A stretch of DNA of 9,610 bases. It comes from Gammaproteobacteria bacterium. Its GTDB lineage: Bacteria > Pseudomonadota > Alphaproteobacteria > UBA828. The notes under the pieces are model-generated. The model was not told the DNA's origin. It worked only from the letters and a program-made list of their open reading frames with translations, and did not search any database. Location: NCBI GenBank assembly GCA_002714015.1, contig PAWF01000021.1, positions 46,718 to 56,327 of the forward strand. The letters run 5' to 3'. Of the stretch, positions 1 to 7,104 are shown piece after piece. Every line of letters starts with the position of its first letter. Within the stretch, counting starts at the first letter, position 1. The translations under genes were made by a program, and so were the position numbers.

Positions 1-703
1 AGATGATAAGCTCATGCCATTAGTTACTACAGCTAATGTCGCATGTGGATTTCATGCTGGCGACCCCATTACTATGCAGCAAACAGTACAGCTTGCGAAG
101 CGAAATAATGTTGCAGTTGGAGCTCACCCAGGTTTGCCTGACTTGATAGGTTTTGGTCGACGTATGATGTCTTTATCACCGTCTGAAATTTACGCAATGA
201 CTGTTTTTCAAGTGGGGTCACTCAAAGCAATGCTAGAATCTGAAGGAATGAGTCTTCATCACATAAAGCCCCATGGAGCACTTTATACAATGCTCAGTAA
301 AGACGAAGAATTAGGCAAGGCCTTCTGCCAGGCTACTATAGATATTTCTCCCGAACCCATGATTTATTATCCAGCGCCGATAACCCAACATGCTGTTACT
401 CGTATAGCTACACAAATGGGGATTCATGTAGTTGGAGAACTATATTTTGATCTGTCATATGCTAACGATGGATCATTAGTTCTTAAACGCGCAAATGAAG
501 GAGCAGATTTGGAAGATACAAAACAAAGGCTGGCTCATTTTTTTAACAAAGGTGAAGTAATTTCAGAAAGTGGAGTTGGTGTTCCCCTGGAAGCTGATAG
601 TATTTGCCTACATGGGGATGGTCCTAATGCTGTTGACTTAGCGAAAACGATAGCAAGCGGGCTTAGTGTAGCTGGGTTTAGTCTAGCTCCACTTAAAATA
701 TAA
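1..703 (+). CDS. pxpA: 5-oxoprolinase subunit A (LamB/YcsF family), 5' end outside the window
   Basis: PxpA works with PxpB and PxpC to hydrolyse 5-oxoproline (a cyclic glutamate lactam) to glutamate using ATP in the cytoplasm. The frame is open from base 2 (D-D-K-L before the first visible Met at 14), and family members start about 15-20 residues earlier with a Gly/Asp-rich segment, so the true start lies upstream of the window. Family motifs, numbered from the visible Met: ANVACGFHAGDP (7-18), GAHPGLPDLIGFGRR (36-50), HIKPHGALY (83-91) and SICLHGDG (196-203). The usual ELFADR-type segment reads ELYFDLSY (142-149), so the conserved Arg is missing, and the usual HPSYPD is HPGLPD. It is followed after 54 bases by pxpB, giving the order A-B-C. 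The family call is firm. Substrate identity is less sure because of the motif changes. Confidence 0.93.
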   Translation, partial: DDKLMPLVTTANVACGFHAGDPITMQQTVQLAKRNNVAVGAHPGLPDLIGFGRRMMSLSPSEIYAMTVFQVGSLKAMLESEGMSLHHIKPHGALYTMLSKDEELGKAFCQATIDISPEPMIYYPAPITQHAVTRIATQMGIHVVGELYFDLSYANDGSLVLKRANEGADLEDTKQRLAHFFNKGEVISESGVGVPLEADSICLHGDGPNAVDLAKTIASGLSVAGFSLAPLKI

Positions 704-757
704 AATTTCACTTGATACATCGTTTTAGAAAAATAAAAACAAAATGGTAAAAAATTA

Positions 758-1627
758 GTGATTTACGAGCAACCAAAAATCTCACCTGCTGGTGATTGCT
801 TTATAATGGCTGAGTTTGGAGATGACGGTGCAATTGAACTGAATTTTATGGCACTCAGCTTAATGCGCCTAATTAACGAGGGTAATATAGATGGCATCAT
901 AGATACAACGCCAGCTTATAATTCTCTTTTGATTGAATATGAACCTGATCATATTAGTACGATGGACCTAACAAATGAATTACACTCTTTGTTCAAAAGT
1001 TTAGGGTCTATAGAAGATATCGAAATTGAAAGTAGATTAGCATATCTTCCATGTTGCTACCTAGACCCATGGACGCAAGAGGCGATAGAAGATTATTGTC
1101 AAAAGGTAACAAAAAGAGAATACGATCCAGATTTTGTCGCGCGTCTTAATGGTTTAGAGGACCGTCACCAATTAGTCCGTATTCATTCGGGAAGCGAACA
1201 TTGGGTAGCTAGTGTCATGGCATTGCCGGGCTGTGCACTGATGAGACCACTTGACCCAAGGTGTCTATTAACTTCTCCAAAATATAATCCTCCCCGATTA
1301 TGGACACCTGAAAATGCAGTCTGTACTGGAGGAATGTCCACTTCAATACATACACTTAGAGTACCTGGTGGTTATAACCTTATAGGACGAACTCCTGTGC
1401 CAGTATATGAAGCAGCCCAGACTTCCTCAGTTTTCAAGTCACAAGTTACACTTTTACAGCCTGGTGATCGCGTAAAATTTCTCCCTATTGATACCAAAGA
1501 ATACAGATATATAAGGGAAGAAATAAAAAATGGAACTTATTCATTCCGTACTACCGATTATATAAAATTCTCTGTGAGGGATTGGAAGCATTGGGTTAGT
1601 ACCCTTAATATCGAGGAGCGCTTTTAA
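758..1627 (+). CDS. pxpB: 5-oxoprolinase subunit B-like protein (KipI / carboxyltransferase C-D domain), divergent
   Basis: This is the subunit B partner of the Pxp complex (KipI family, related to allophanate hydrolase subunit 1). It is 289 residues against about 220-240 for typical members; part of the excess is a C-terminal tail after the LLQPGDRVKFLPI block (232-244). Family signs are ISPAGDCFIMAEFGD at the N-terminus (8-22), R-IHSGSEHWVASVMALPG (141-158), LDPR (165-168) and VPGGYNLIGRTPVPVYE (202-218). Two core motifs are altered: the usual GFxPGFxYL reads ALPGCALM (155-162), and the usual GSVxIAGxQTGIYP reads NAVCTGGMSTSIHTL (186-200). The start must be GTG at 758, because an in-frame TAA sits at 749-751 and the next in-frame Met would cut off the first strand. 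No clear ribosome site precedes it. The stop overlaps the pxpC start by one base. Confidence 0.85.
   Translation: MIYEQPKISPAGDCFIMAEFGDDGAIELNFMALSLMRLINEGNIDGIIDTTPAYNSLLIEYEPDHISTMDLTNELHSLFKSLGSIEDIEIESRLAYLPCCYLDPWTQEAIEDYCQKVTKREYDPDFVARLNGLEDRHQLVRIHSGSEHWVASVMALPGCALMRPLDPRCLLTSPKYNPPRLWTPENAVCTGGMSTSIHTLRVPGGYNLIGRTPVPVYEAAQTSSVFKSQVTLLQPGDRVKFLPIDTKEYRYIREEIKNGTYSFRTTDYIKFSVRDWKHWVSTLNIEERF
1613..1618 (+). promoter_or_regulatory. Shine-Dalgarno site of pxpC inside the end of pxpB
   Basis: GAGGAG lies 8 bases before the ATG at 1627 and within the last codons of pxpB. The TAATG stop/start overlap at 1625-1629 suggests translational coupling of B and C, which fits subunits of one complex. 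Confidence 0.75.
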
Positions 1628-2622
1628 TGCATAATTTATTGGAGGTTCTTAGTCCTGGGCTCGAAACAACAGTTCAAGATTGGCCTGGCATGAAAGGAGC
1701 TTTTAAGTATGGCTTTAACCATTCAGGTGCAATAGACCATTGGTCTTTTAGACTGGCAAATCTTTTAGTTGGAAACAAGATACAAGCTCCAGGGCTAGAA
1801 GCACAATTTATAGGACCAGCTTTGCGCTTTAAAGCCGAACATTCTTTTGCAATTACTGGTGCTAATATGCAAGCTACGCTAGATAATAAGCCTATTCCTT
1901 TATGGGAAACTCATAGAGCAAAGCCAAACCAAATTCTAAAGCTAGGATCTGCAATAACAGGAGCAAGAGCCTATATCGCTTTTTCCGGGGGTATAGCAGC
2001 AAAGCCTTTTATTGGATCATGTGCTACTCATACTATGGCAAAAGCTGGGGGTATTAACGGTCGTAAACTATTAGTTAACGATAGTATACCACTCAATCCA
2101 GATCATAACCCAGAAAGTTGTTTTATACCAAAACACGGTCAGCCACCAGTTATTAACGAGAAAAACTGGGAAATAGAGACAGTTATTGGACCATCTGACG
2201 ACTGGATTTCAAATGAAGGTCAAAAGCTTTTTTTTAATACTAATTGGGTTGTATCCCCTCGTTCTAACCGAATGGGTATTCGCTTAGATGGCCCTCCCCT
2301 ACTATTTTCCAAACGTGCAACAAATAAAGCTCCAGAACATGGCTCGCATCCATCAAATTGTGTTGACATCGGTTATCCAGTAGGGGGAATAAACATATGC
2401 GGCGATACACCAGTAGTTCTTTTAAATGAAGGGCTAACTGGGGGCGGCTTTATTGTTCCATTTACTGTACCAAGTTCAGAGTTTCCAAAGCTTGCACAAG
2501 CGCGACCTCATGAAACTTTTCGTTTTAAATCTGTTTCTGTCTTGCACGCGCAATCTAAACGCAAAACAATTAATGACATCTGCCAACCAAAAATACTTCA
2601 GTCAAAGGATTTATTACCCTAA
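1627..2622 (+). CDS. pxpC: 5-oxoprolinase subunit C-like protein (KipA / biotin-dependent carboxyltransferase A-B domain)
   Basis: This is the third subunit of the Pxp-type complex, related to KipA and to allophanate hydrolase subunit 2. Length (331 aa) is normal. It opens with the family hallmark VLSPGLETTVQD (7-18), then SGAIDHWSFRLANLLVGN (33-50), FAITGANMQATLD (74-86), AYIAFSGGIAAKPFIGSCAT (115-134), the GGINGR segment (141-146) and SNRMGIRLDGPPL (213-225). The C-terminal part, usually GxIQVPxxGxPIxLxxDxQTTGGYP, reads GGINICGDTPVVLLNEGLTG followed by GGF (253-275). The glycines are kept, but the IQVP and D-QTTGGY residues are not, matching the divergence seen in subunits A and B. The gene is last in the plus-strand cluster, and its TAA overlaps the stop of the convergent amidase gene (4 bases). 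No terminator hairpin is visible at the junction. Confidence 0.9.
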   Translation: MHNLLEVLSPGLETTVQDWPGMKGAFKYGFNHSGAIDHWSFRLANLLVGNKIQAPGLEAQFIGPALRFKAEHSFAITGANMQATLDNKPIPLWETHRAKPNQILKLGSAITGARAYIAFSGGIAAKPFIGSCATHTMAKAGGINGRKLLVNDSIPLNPDHNPESCFIPKHGQPPVINEKNWEIETVIGPSDDWISNEGQKLFFNTNWVVSPRSNRMGIRLDGPPLLFSKRATNKAPEHGSHPSNCVDIGYPVGGINICGDTPVVLLNEGLTGGGFIVPFTVPSSEFPKLAQARPHETFRFKSVSVLHAQSKRKTINDICQPKILQSKDLLP

Positions 2623-4016
2623 TTTCTTGTTGGTATATTTTTTTCCCAATTACTTTCTTTTTGGAACACATCACCAGCACGACATAGAATATCCTCTTCT
2701 AAAGCACGCCCCATTAACTGAATTCCGATTGGGGCACCATTATCATCAAATCCTGCAGGGAGTGATATAGTCGGGTTTCCTGTTAGGTCAGCTACACTTG
2801 TATACTTAATTAAATTTTCTACTGCCTCGGCATCCTCACCAATCTTAGCGAACTCATCTACAGTGGGAATTGGCTGAGGCATCGTCAATGTAATAATCAA
2901 ATCAATATCTTGATGTAAAGTATTTATAGCCCCAGTTAACTCTCTTCTTAATATAGTAGCTTCTGCATATTCAGCACCAGTCACTTCTTGACCAGCCTGA
3001 AGAAATCCGCTTAGTGTTTCTGAGTAATCATCTGCTTGCTTTGGATATGTATCTCTGTGAGAAATAACAGCTTCTGCAACACATAATGGCACCCAGCCCT
3101 TAATAGCATCTTTTGTACTTGGCATAGTAAATTCAACAATATCAGCTCCGCTCAGAGCTAAAATATCTGCACATGAATTAGCTGCGCCAGAGATTTGAGA
3201 GTCAACGCCATCACTTATATAAGTATGATCAATCCCAATTTTTAGACCTTTAACTCCCTTTTCAATTTCAAATAAATAGTTTGGAACTTGGTTAGGAAGG
3301 GTTGTTGGGTCCAACTCATCATATCCGGCAATAGCACCCAGCATAGCTGCTACATCCTCGACCTTTCGTGCCATCGGTCCTACATGGTCAAGAGTATCTG
3401 AGAGTGGGAAAACACCTGCACGACTAACTCGCCCCCATGTTCCCTTTAGTCCAACGATACCATTGCACAAAGATGGGAACCTAATCGACCCCCCTGTGTC
3501 ACTTCCAAGCGACCCATATGTCAAGCCGGCAGCAACAGAGACACCAGAACCACTTGATGAAGCACCAGACCACCTATCACTTACCCACGGATTAACCGGG
3601 GGTGTGATATTTGGGTGGTGCATAGCTAAGGCACCTTCTGTCATTTGAAGTTTTCCTATTATTACTGCTCCTGCTGAGCGCAACCTAGCAACTACTGTTG
3701 AGTCTTTTGAAGGGATTCGGTTACTGAACATTGGCATACCACAAGCAGTTACCACCCCTGCAGTGTCACATAAGTCTTTTACGGCTACAGGTACCCCATG
3801 CAAAGGTCCACGAATATTTCCTGATTGGATTTCAGCATCGGCACTTAGTGCATCTGATATTGCACTTTCCTTCATCACCAGAGCATAAGCAGAATGAATT
3901 TCATCAATATTATCAATGCGGTTAAGAATGAGCTCCGTAACTTCTAGAGAGCTAATAGAACCTCTTTGAATTTTTTTACCAACCTCCACAAGTCCCAAAA
4001 AGGCTATATCGTTCAT
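2619..4016 (-). CDS. Amidase-signature family amidohydrolase
   Basis: A cytoplasmic serine amidase of the amidase-signature (AS) family, which hydrolyses carboxamides to acid and ammonia. The catalytic triad can be placed: Lys80 in PVAVKDLCDTAG, cis-Ser153 in GASSSGSG, and nucleophile Ser177 in GSDTGGSIRFPS. The 24-residue gap between the two serines matches that in fatty acid amide hydrolase. Other AS hallmarks are NGIVGLKGTWGRVSRAGVFP, TLDHVGPMARKVEDVAAMLG, and the C-terminal GNPTISLPAGF plus GIQLMGR. Length (465 aa) is normal, and no signal peptide or membrane segment is seen. The ATG start is backed by AGGGGGG at 4021-4027, four bases upstream. No gatB or gatC is nearby, so a role in tRNA transamidation is unlikely. 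Substrate specificity cannot be read from sequence; the Pxp neighbours suggest small lactam- or imide-derived amides. Its 5' end faces glcB. Confidence 0.92.
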   Translation of the reverse strand: MNDIAFLGLVEVGKKIQRGSISSLEVTELILNRIDNIDEIHSAYALVMKESAISDALSADAEIQSGNIRGPLHGVPVAVKDLCDTAGVVTACGMPMFSNRIPSKDSTVVARLRSAGAVIIGKLQMTEGALAMHHPNITPPVNPWVSDRWSGASSSGSGVSVAAGLTYGSLGSDTGGSIRFPSLCNGIVGLKGTWGRVSRAGVFPLSDTLDHVGPMARKVEDVAAMLGAIAGYDELDPTTLPNQVPNYLFEIEKGVKGLKIGIDHTYISDGVDSQISGAANSCADILALSGADIVEFTMPSTKDAIKGWVPLCVAEAVISHRDTYPKQADDYSETLSGFLQAGQEVTGAEYAEATILRRELTGAINTLHQDIDLIITLTMPQPIPTVDEFAKIGEDAEAVENLIKYTSVADLTGNPTISLPAGFDDNGAPIGIQLMGRALEEDILCRAGDVFQKESNWEKNIPTRN

Positions 4017-4092
4017 AATTCCCCCCTAAAATGTCCAATTATTTCTGGCACAAATTTTGTTTTTGTATAACGTAATGCAATACTCTACTTTA

Positions 4093-4120
4093 TTGAAGGA
4101 TTTAGGATAAAAAATATAAC
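4093..4120 (+). promoter_or_regulatory. Candidate sigma-70 promoter for glcB
   Basis: TTGAAG (4093-4098) and TATAAC (4115-4120) are separated by 16 bases and match the -35/-10 consensus in 4 and 5 of 6 positions. Such boxes arise easily in AT-rich DNA, so this is only a candidate. The downstream TATAAT at 4150-4155 is a rival. Confidence 0.3.
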
Positions 4121-4149
4121 TTTGATTAGAAAGGTTATTAATTAAACTT

Positions 4150-4155
4150 TATAAT
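4150..4155 (+). promoter_or_regulatory. Candidate -10 box of glcB (perfect TATAAT)
   Basis: An exact TATAAT without a good -35 box at 16-18 bases; TTGATT at 4122-4127 is 22 bases away. If used, transcription would begin near 4162 and give a leader of about 140 bases containing all the hairpins described for 4192-4281. Confidence 0.3.
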
Positions 4156-4191
4156 CTACTTAAGTAATTTTTATACTTTAAAAAATTAATA

Positions 4192-4281
4192 GTCTATCCG
4201 GGACAAAAAACCTAGTTGTATTGCTTTATAGACACTTAGTTAATAAAGCAAAATCACTCTTTACCAATATTTAGTAAAGAG
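4192..4281 (+). promoter_or_regulatory. Structured leader of glcB: tandem hairpins with an alternative pairing
   Basis: Two perfect stems sit directly before the glcB ribosome site. Hairpin 1 pairs TTGCTTTAT (4221-4229) with ATAAAGCAA (4243-4251) around a 13-base loop. Hairpin 2 pairs CTCTTTAC (4257-4264) with GTAAAGAG (4274-4281) around a 9-base loop. A third possible stem, GTCTAT (4192-4197) with ATAGAC (4228-4233), uses bases of hairpin 1, so the two exclude each other. The CUUUAU arm of hairpin 1 could also pair with GUAAAG of hairpin 2. I do not recognise a known riboswitch class, and no T-run follows the stems, so any control would more likely act on translation or RNA stability than as a classic terminator. 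Confidence 0.4.
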
Positions 4282-4304
4282 CAAGATTTAAGGATATAAG
4301 GACT

Positions 4305-6479
4305 ATGGCAAGTTCTGGAACATATGAAAAACGTAATGGTCTAATCATTTCTCCTATACTTTTTAACTTTGTTAGATCAGAGGTTTTACCGCTAAGAGGC
4401 ATAGAAGAGAATGTCTTTTGGTCTAAATTTAGTTCTTTGTTAAAAGAACTAATACCTGAAAACATAGAATTAATAAAAAAACGTAACCATTTCCAAGAAC
4501 AAATAAATAATTGGCATTTAGAAAACAGGTCGACTAAATATAATATAGATGACTACACTAAATTTTTAAAAGATATTGGATATCTTTTACCTGAGGGTAG
4601 TGCCTTCCATGCCAGTACATGCAATGTAGATGAAGAATTTTCTATAATAGCCGGGCCCCAACTCGTAGTTCCACTTATAAACGCTCGTTACAGCCTTAAT
4701 GCGGCAAATGCTCGCTGGGGCAGCCTTTATGATGCATTATATGGAACCAATGCTATAGAAAATACATTACCTACTAATAAAGGATACGACATAAAACGAG
4801 GAGAAAAAGTTATTTCTTGGTGTCGAGACTTTCTTGATAAAACTATCCCTTTAATCAATGAGAGCCACAGCAACGCAATAAATTATTCAATTAAAGGTGG
4901 AGAATTAATCATCAAAACAAAAAACGGCTCTAGTAAAATAAAAAACTCAAAACAATTTTTAGGTTTTACTGGTTCTGTTAATTCACTAAGTTCAATTCTT
5001 TTTCAAAACAATAATTTGCATATAATTATTAAGTTTGACCCCAGCCACCTAGTTGGAAAGCATGATAATGCAAGTATTAGTGATATAATCTTAGAATCAG
5101 CTGTTACCACAATCATGGATTGTGAGGACTCAATTGCAGCTGTAGACGCAGAAGATAAAGTTAACGTTTACAGAAACTGGCTTGGCTTAATGAATGGAAG
5201 CCTTTCAACTAGCTTCAAAAAAGCTGGGAAAAATATTACTCGTAGTTTAAATCAAGACCTCTCCTTTACCTCGGCTGATGGGAATCAAATAACTGTTCCA
5301 GGTAGGAGTTTAATGTTAATTCGAAATGTTGGTCATCTAATGACAACAGATACAGTCTGCATCGAAAATGATCAAGAAATTCCAGAGGGTATTCTTGATA
5401 CAGTCATTACCTCTCTTATAGCAATGCATAACCTAGAAGGTAACTCGACCTTTAAGAATAGCCGAAAAGGATCAATTTATATAGTAAAGCCCAAGATGCA
5501 TGGTCCAGAAGAAGTTGCTTTTTCTGATAAATTATTTCTCAATGTTGAAAATATCTTAGGATTACCAAAAAACACTCTGAAAATGGGAATAATGGATGAG
5601 GAAAGACGCACTTCGGTTAATCTTAAAGAATGTATAAGAGCAGCATCAGAAAGAATAGTTTTTATCAATACTGGTTTTTTAGATAGAACAGGGGATGAAA
5701 TCCATACATCTATGCTTTCAGGTCCAATGATTCGCAAAGAAGAAATGAAATATACCGATTGGCTTGAAGCATATGAAGATCGCAATGTTGATATTGGATT
5801 AGAATGTGGTCTACAGGGGCGTGCCCAAATAGGAAAAGGCATGTGGGCTATGCCTGATTTAATGGACGATATGCTGAAGAATAAAATTTCCCATCCGAAG
5901 GCTGGTGCAAATACAGCTTGGGTTCCATCACCGACTGCAGCAACTATCCACTCGATACATTACCATTTAATTAATGTTACTCAGCGTCAAGATAAATTAA
6001 AATTACGCCCTACAACACATATCAGTAAACTATTATGTATTCCACTTCAAAACAATCAATCTTTAACTAAAAATGAAATTCAAGAGGAATTAAATAATAA
6101 TATACAAGGTATCCTTGGCTACGTTGTCCGTTGGATAGATCAGGGTATAGGTTGCTCCAAAGTTCTTAATCTAAATAATGTTGGTCTAATGGAAGACCGA
6201 GCTACATTACGTATATCCAGCCAACATATTAATAATTGGCTGAATCATGGTGTTTGCACAAAAAAACAAGTTATTGAAACACTTGAAAAAATGGCGAAGG
6301 TTGTTGACCAACAGAATGTATCAGATAGATGTTATAAACCCATGACACCTAATACTCAGAATAATTATGCATTCCAAGCAGCTTGTGACCTAATATTTGA
6401 AGGTCATAAACAGCCTAACGGATACACAGAACCAATACTGCATAAGTATAGACTTAAAGTTAAAAAAAATAAGCCGTAA
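4305..6479 (+). CDS. glcB: Malate synthase G
   Basis: Condenses glyoxylate with acetyl-CoA to malate in the cytoplasm, the entry step for glycolate/glyoxylate carbon and the last step of the glyoxylate shunt. The 724-aa length is that of the G isoform. By recalled alignment with the E. coli enzyme, the active-site residues are Arg340 (LMLIRNVGHLMT), the Mg ligands Glu432 (MDEERRTSVNLK) and Asp460 (FINTGFLDRTGDE), catalytic Asp631 (LMEDRATLRISSQH) and Cys617 (DQGIGCSKV). Other G-type blocks are DPSHLVGKHDN, MDCEDSIAAVDAEDKV with YRNWLGLMNG, IYIVKPKMHGPEEVAF, and CGLQGRAQIGKGMWAMPDLM. The ATG at 4305 is preceded by AAGGA at 4290-4294. The gene stands alone on its strand, and neither isocitrate lyase nor glycolate oxidase is in the window. 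The C-terminus is short and Lys-rich (LKVKKNKP). Confidence 0.97.
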   Translation: MASSGTYEKRNGLIISPILFNFVRSEVLPLRGIEENVFWSKFSSLLKELIPENIELIKKRNHFQEQINNWHLENRSTKYNIDDYTKFLKDIGYLLPEGSAFHASTCNVDEEFSIIAGPQLVVPLINARYSLNAANARWGSLYDALYGTNAIENTLPTNKGYDIKRGEKVISWCRDFLDKTIPLINESHSNAINYSIKGGELIIKTKNGSSKIKNSKQFLGFTGSVNSLSSILFQNNNLHIIIKFDPSHLVGKHDNASISDIILESAVTTIMDCEDSIAAVDAEDKVNVYRNWLGLMNGSLSTSFKKAGKNITRSLNQDLSFTSADGNQITVPGRSLMLIRNVGHLMTTDTVCIENDQEIPEGILDTVITSLIAMHNLEGNSTFKNSRKGSIYIVKPKMHGPEEVAFSDKLFLNVENILGLPKNTLKMGIMDEERRTSVNLKECIRAASERIVFINTGFLDRTGDEIHTSMLSGPMIRKEEMKYTDWLEAYEDRNVDIGLECGLQGRAQIGKGMWAMPDLMDDMLKNKISHPKAGANTAWVPSPTAATIHSIHYHLINVTQRQDKLKLRPTTHISKLLCIPLQNNQSLTKNEIQEELNNNIQGILGYVVRWIDQGIGCSKVLNLNNVGLMEDRATLRISSQHINNWLNHGVCTKKQVIETLEKMAKVVDQQNVSDRCYKPMTPNTQNNYAFQAACDLIFEGHKQPNGYTEPILHKYRLKVKKNKP

Positions 6480-6538
6480 GGGGTTAAGTCAAATTTATAT
6501 GACAAAATCAAGCTATAAATACCTGATAGAGGCTTTAA

Positions 6539-6760
6539 TTATTCGACTTTCTTTTTAACAAAAGTGGCTGAATACCTTACTTGACCATCGAACATTGACT
6601 TTGGCTCTCCTAGCCCATCAGTCTCATAAAAGCGATGTCTAACTATCGGTGTATCAATTGTATAGCCCTTTTCCGCCATCCTTTGTCTATGGTATTCCAT
6701 AGCTGCTGGACTAAAATCTTCAGCAATGATTGTGATGCACTCAGGTCCATCCGTCTCCAT
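6539..6760 (-). CDS. Small conserved-looking protein of unknown function (73 aa)
   Basis: I do not recognise this protein. The sequence looks genuine: a hydrophobic strand (ITIIAEDF), an amphipathic helix (SPAAMEYHRQRMAEKGYTI), then two predicted strands (PIVRHRFYET and QVRYSATFVKKK). This is a compact alpha/beta protein without signal peptide, membrane segment or Cys pair. The ATG at 6760 follows GAAGAGAG a few bases upstream, a usable ribosome site. However, the same frame stays open for 27 further codons up to 6841 with protein-like content, and no ATG, GTG or TTG occurs there, so the annotated start may be internal to a longer or damaged gene. It ends 59 bases from the end of glcB and is convergent with it. 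Confidence 0.6.
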   Translation of the reverse strand: METDGPECITIIAEDFSPAAMEYHRQRMAEKGYTIDTPIVRHRFYETDGLGEPKSMFDGQVRYSATFVKKKVE

Positions 6761-6841
6761 TTTACGCTCTCTTCGCCCAATAATTGGGTCAGTTAGTTTT
6801 TTATATCTTACCCATCTTAAAATAAATGATTCGTTTTTAAT
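6761..6841 (-). other. In-frame upstream extension of the small 73-aa gene, lacking a canonical start
   Basis: Reading the minus strand, 27 sense codons join the 73-aa frame directly. They include the stretches ESFILRWVRYKKL and TDPIIGRRERK. The frame is closed by TAG at 6842-6844, immediately before an ATT codon (6839-6841). No ATG, GTG or TTG is in frame. This may be real N-terminal coding sequence begun at a rare ATT codon, the remnant of a frameshifted longer gene, a sequencing error, or chance openness. Confidence 0.35.
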
Positions 6842-7104
6842 CTAAATTAATGTTTAAAATTATAATTACCTGCACATAAGTTACTAAAATATAGTTTTAT
6901 ATGAGGCTCACAAGTATAACATAATCCTTATTCAACTTAAGATAGCTGTCTAGGAATAATTTCATACTTATAAAATTTTTTCCTCAAAGAAAATATAGAG
7001 TGCCTTCATTCATATTAATGCATACTTCTATATCTACTTGTTAATAGCATTTTCAAAATTTATTCTTTAAAACTAGAATTTCGAAAGGTACAGGCTTATT
7101 TATA
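6842..7104. other. AT-rich intergenic stretch, no gene seen
   Basis: Both strands are closed by frequent stops, and I find no tRNA-like fold or strong hairpin-plus-T-run. The only marked features are an imperfect 14-base dyad at 7007-7020 (CATTCATATTAATG, symmetric at 12 of 14 positions) and a promoter-like pair at 7038-7066. It separates two divergently read small genes and probably holds the promoters of both. Confidence 0.5.
7038..7066 (+). promoter_or_regulatory. Candidate promoter for the MCGFC orphan gene
   Basis: TTGTTA (7038-7043) and TATTCT (7061-7066) are spaced by 17 bases, each matching consensus at 4 of 6 positions. The predicted start of transcription near 7073 would leave a leader of about 30 bases before the ATG at 7105. 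Confidence 0.3.

Larger units (their letters stand above)
4017..4304. promoter_or_regulatory. Divergent intergenic region between amidase and glcB
   Basis: This is 288 bases of very AT-rich sequence holding the upstream signals of both genes. The amidase Shine-Dalgarno is at 4021-4027 (minus strand). On the plus strand there are promoter-like boxes at 4093-4120 and a perfect TATAAT at 4150-4155, followed by a hairpin-rich leader before glcB. No convincing open frame lies inside it. Confidence 0.6.

Noticed and set aside
2453..2770. Plus-strand open frame of 105 codons
   Set aside because: It overlaps the end of pxpC and the start of the convergent amidase frame and is Phe/Leu/His-rich without protein-like motifs; a shadow frame.
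4162..4304. Glycine riboswitch before glcB, as known in SAR11
   Set aside because: I looked for the conserved glycine-aptamer core segments on the plus strand and did not find them; the hairpins present are simple AT-rich stems.
5477..5842. Minus-strand open frame of 121 codons inside glcB
   Set aside because: It lies wholly antisense to the conserved catalytic region of malate synthase, with no ribosome site or recognisable motif.
6480..6538. Rho-independent terminator after glcB (aagctat...atag-agg-ctt at 6510-6535)
   Set aside because: The stem is short, bulged and AT-rich, and no proper T-run follows, so it is not supportable as a terminator.
7007..7020. Imperfect 14-base dyad as an operator
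   Set aside because: A single AT-rich near-palindrome is expected by chance in this composition, and no regulator gene is in the window.
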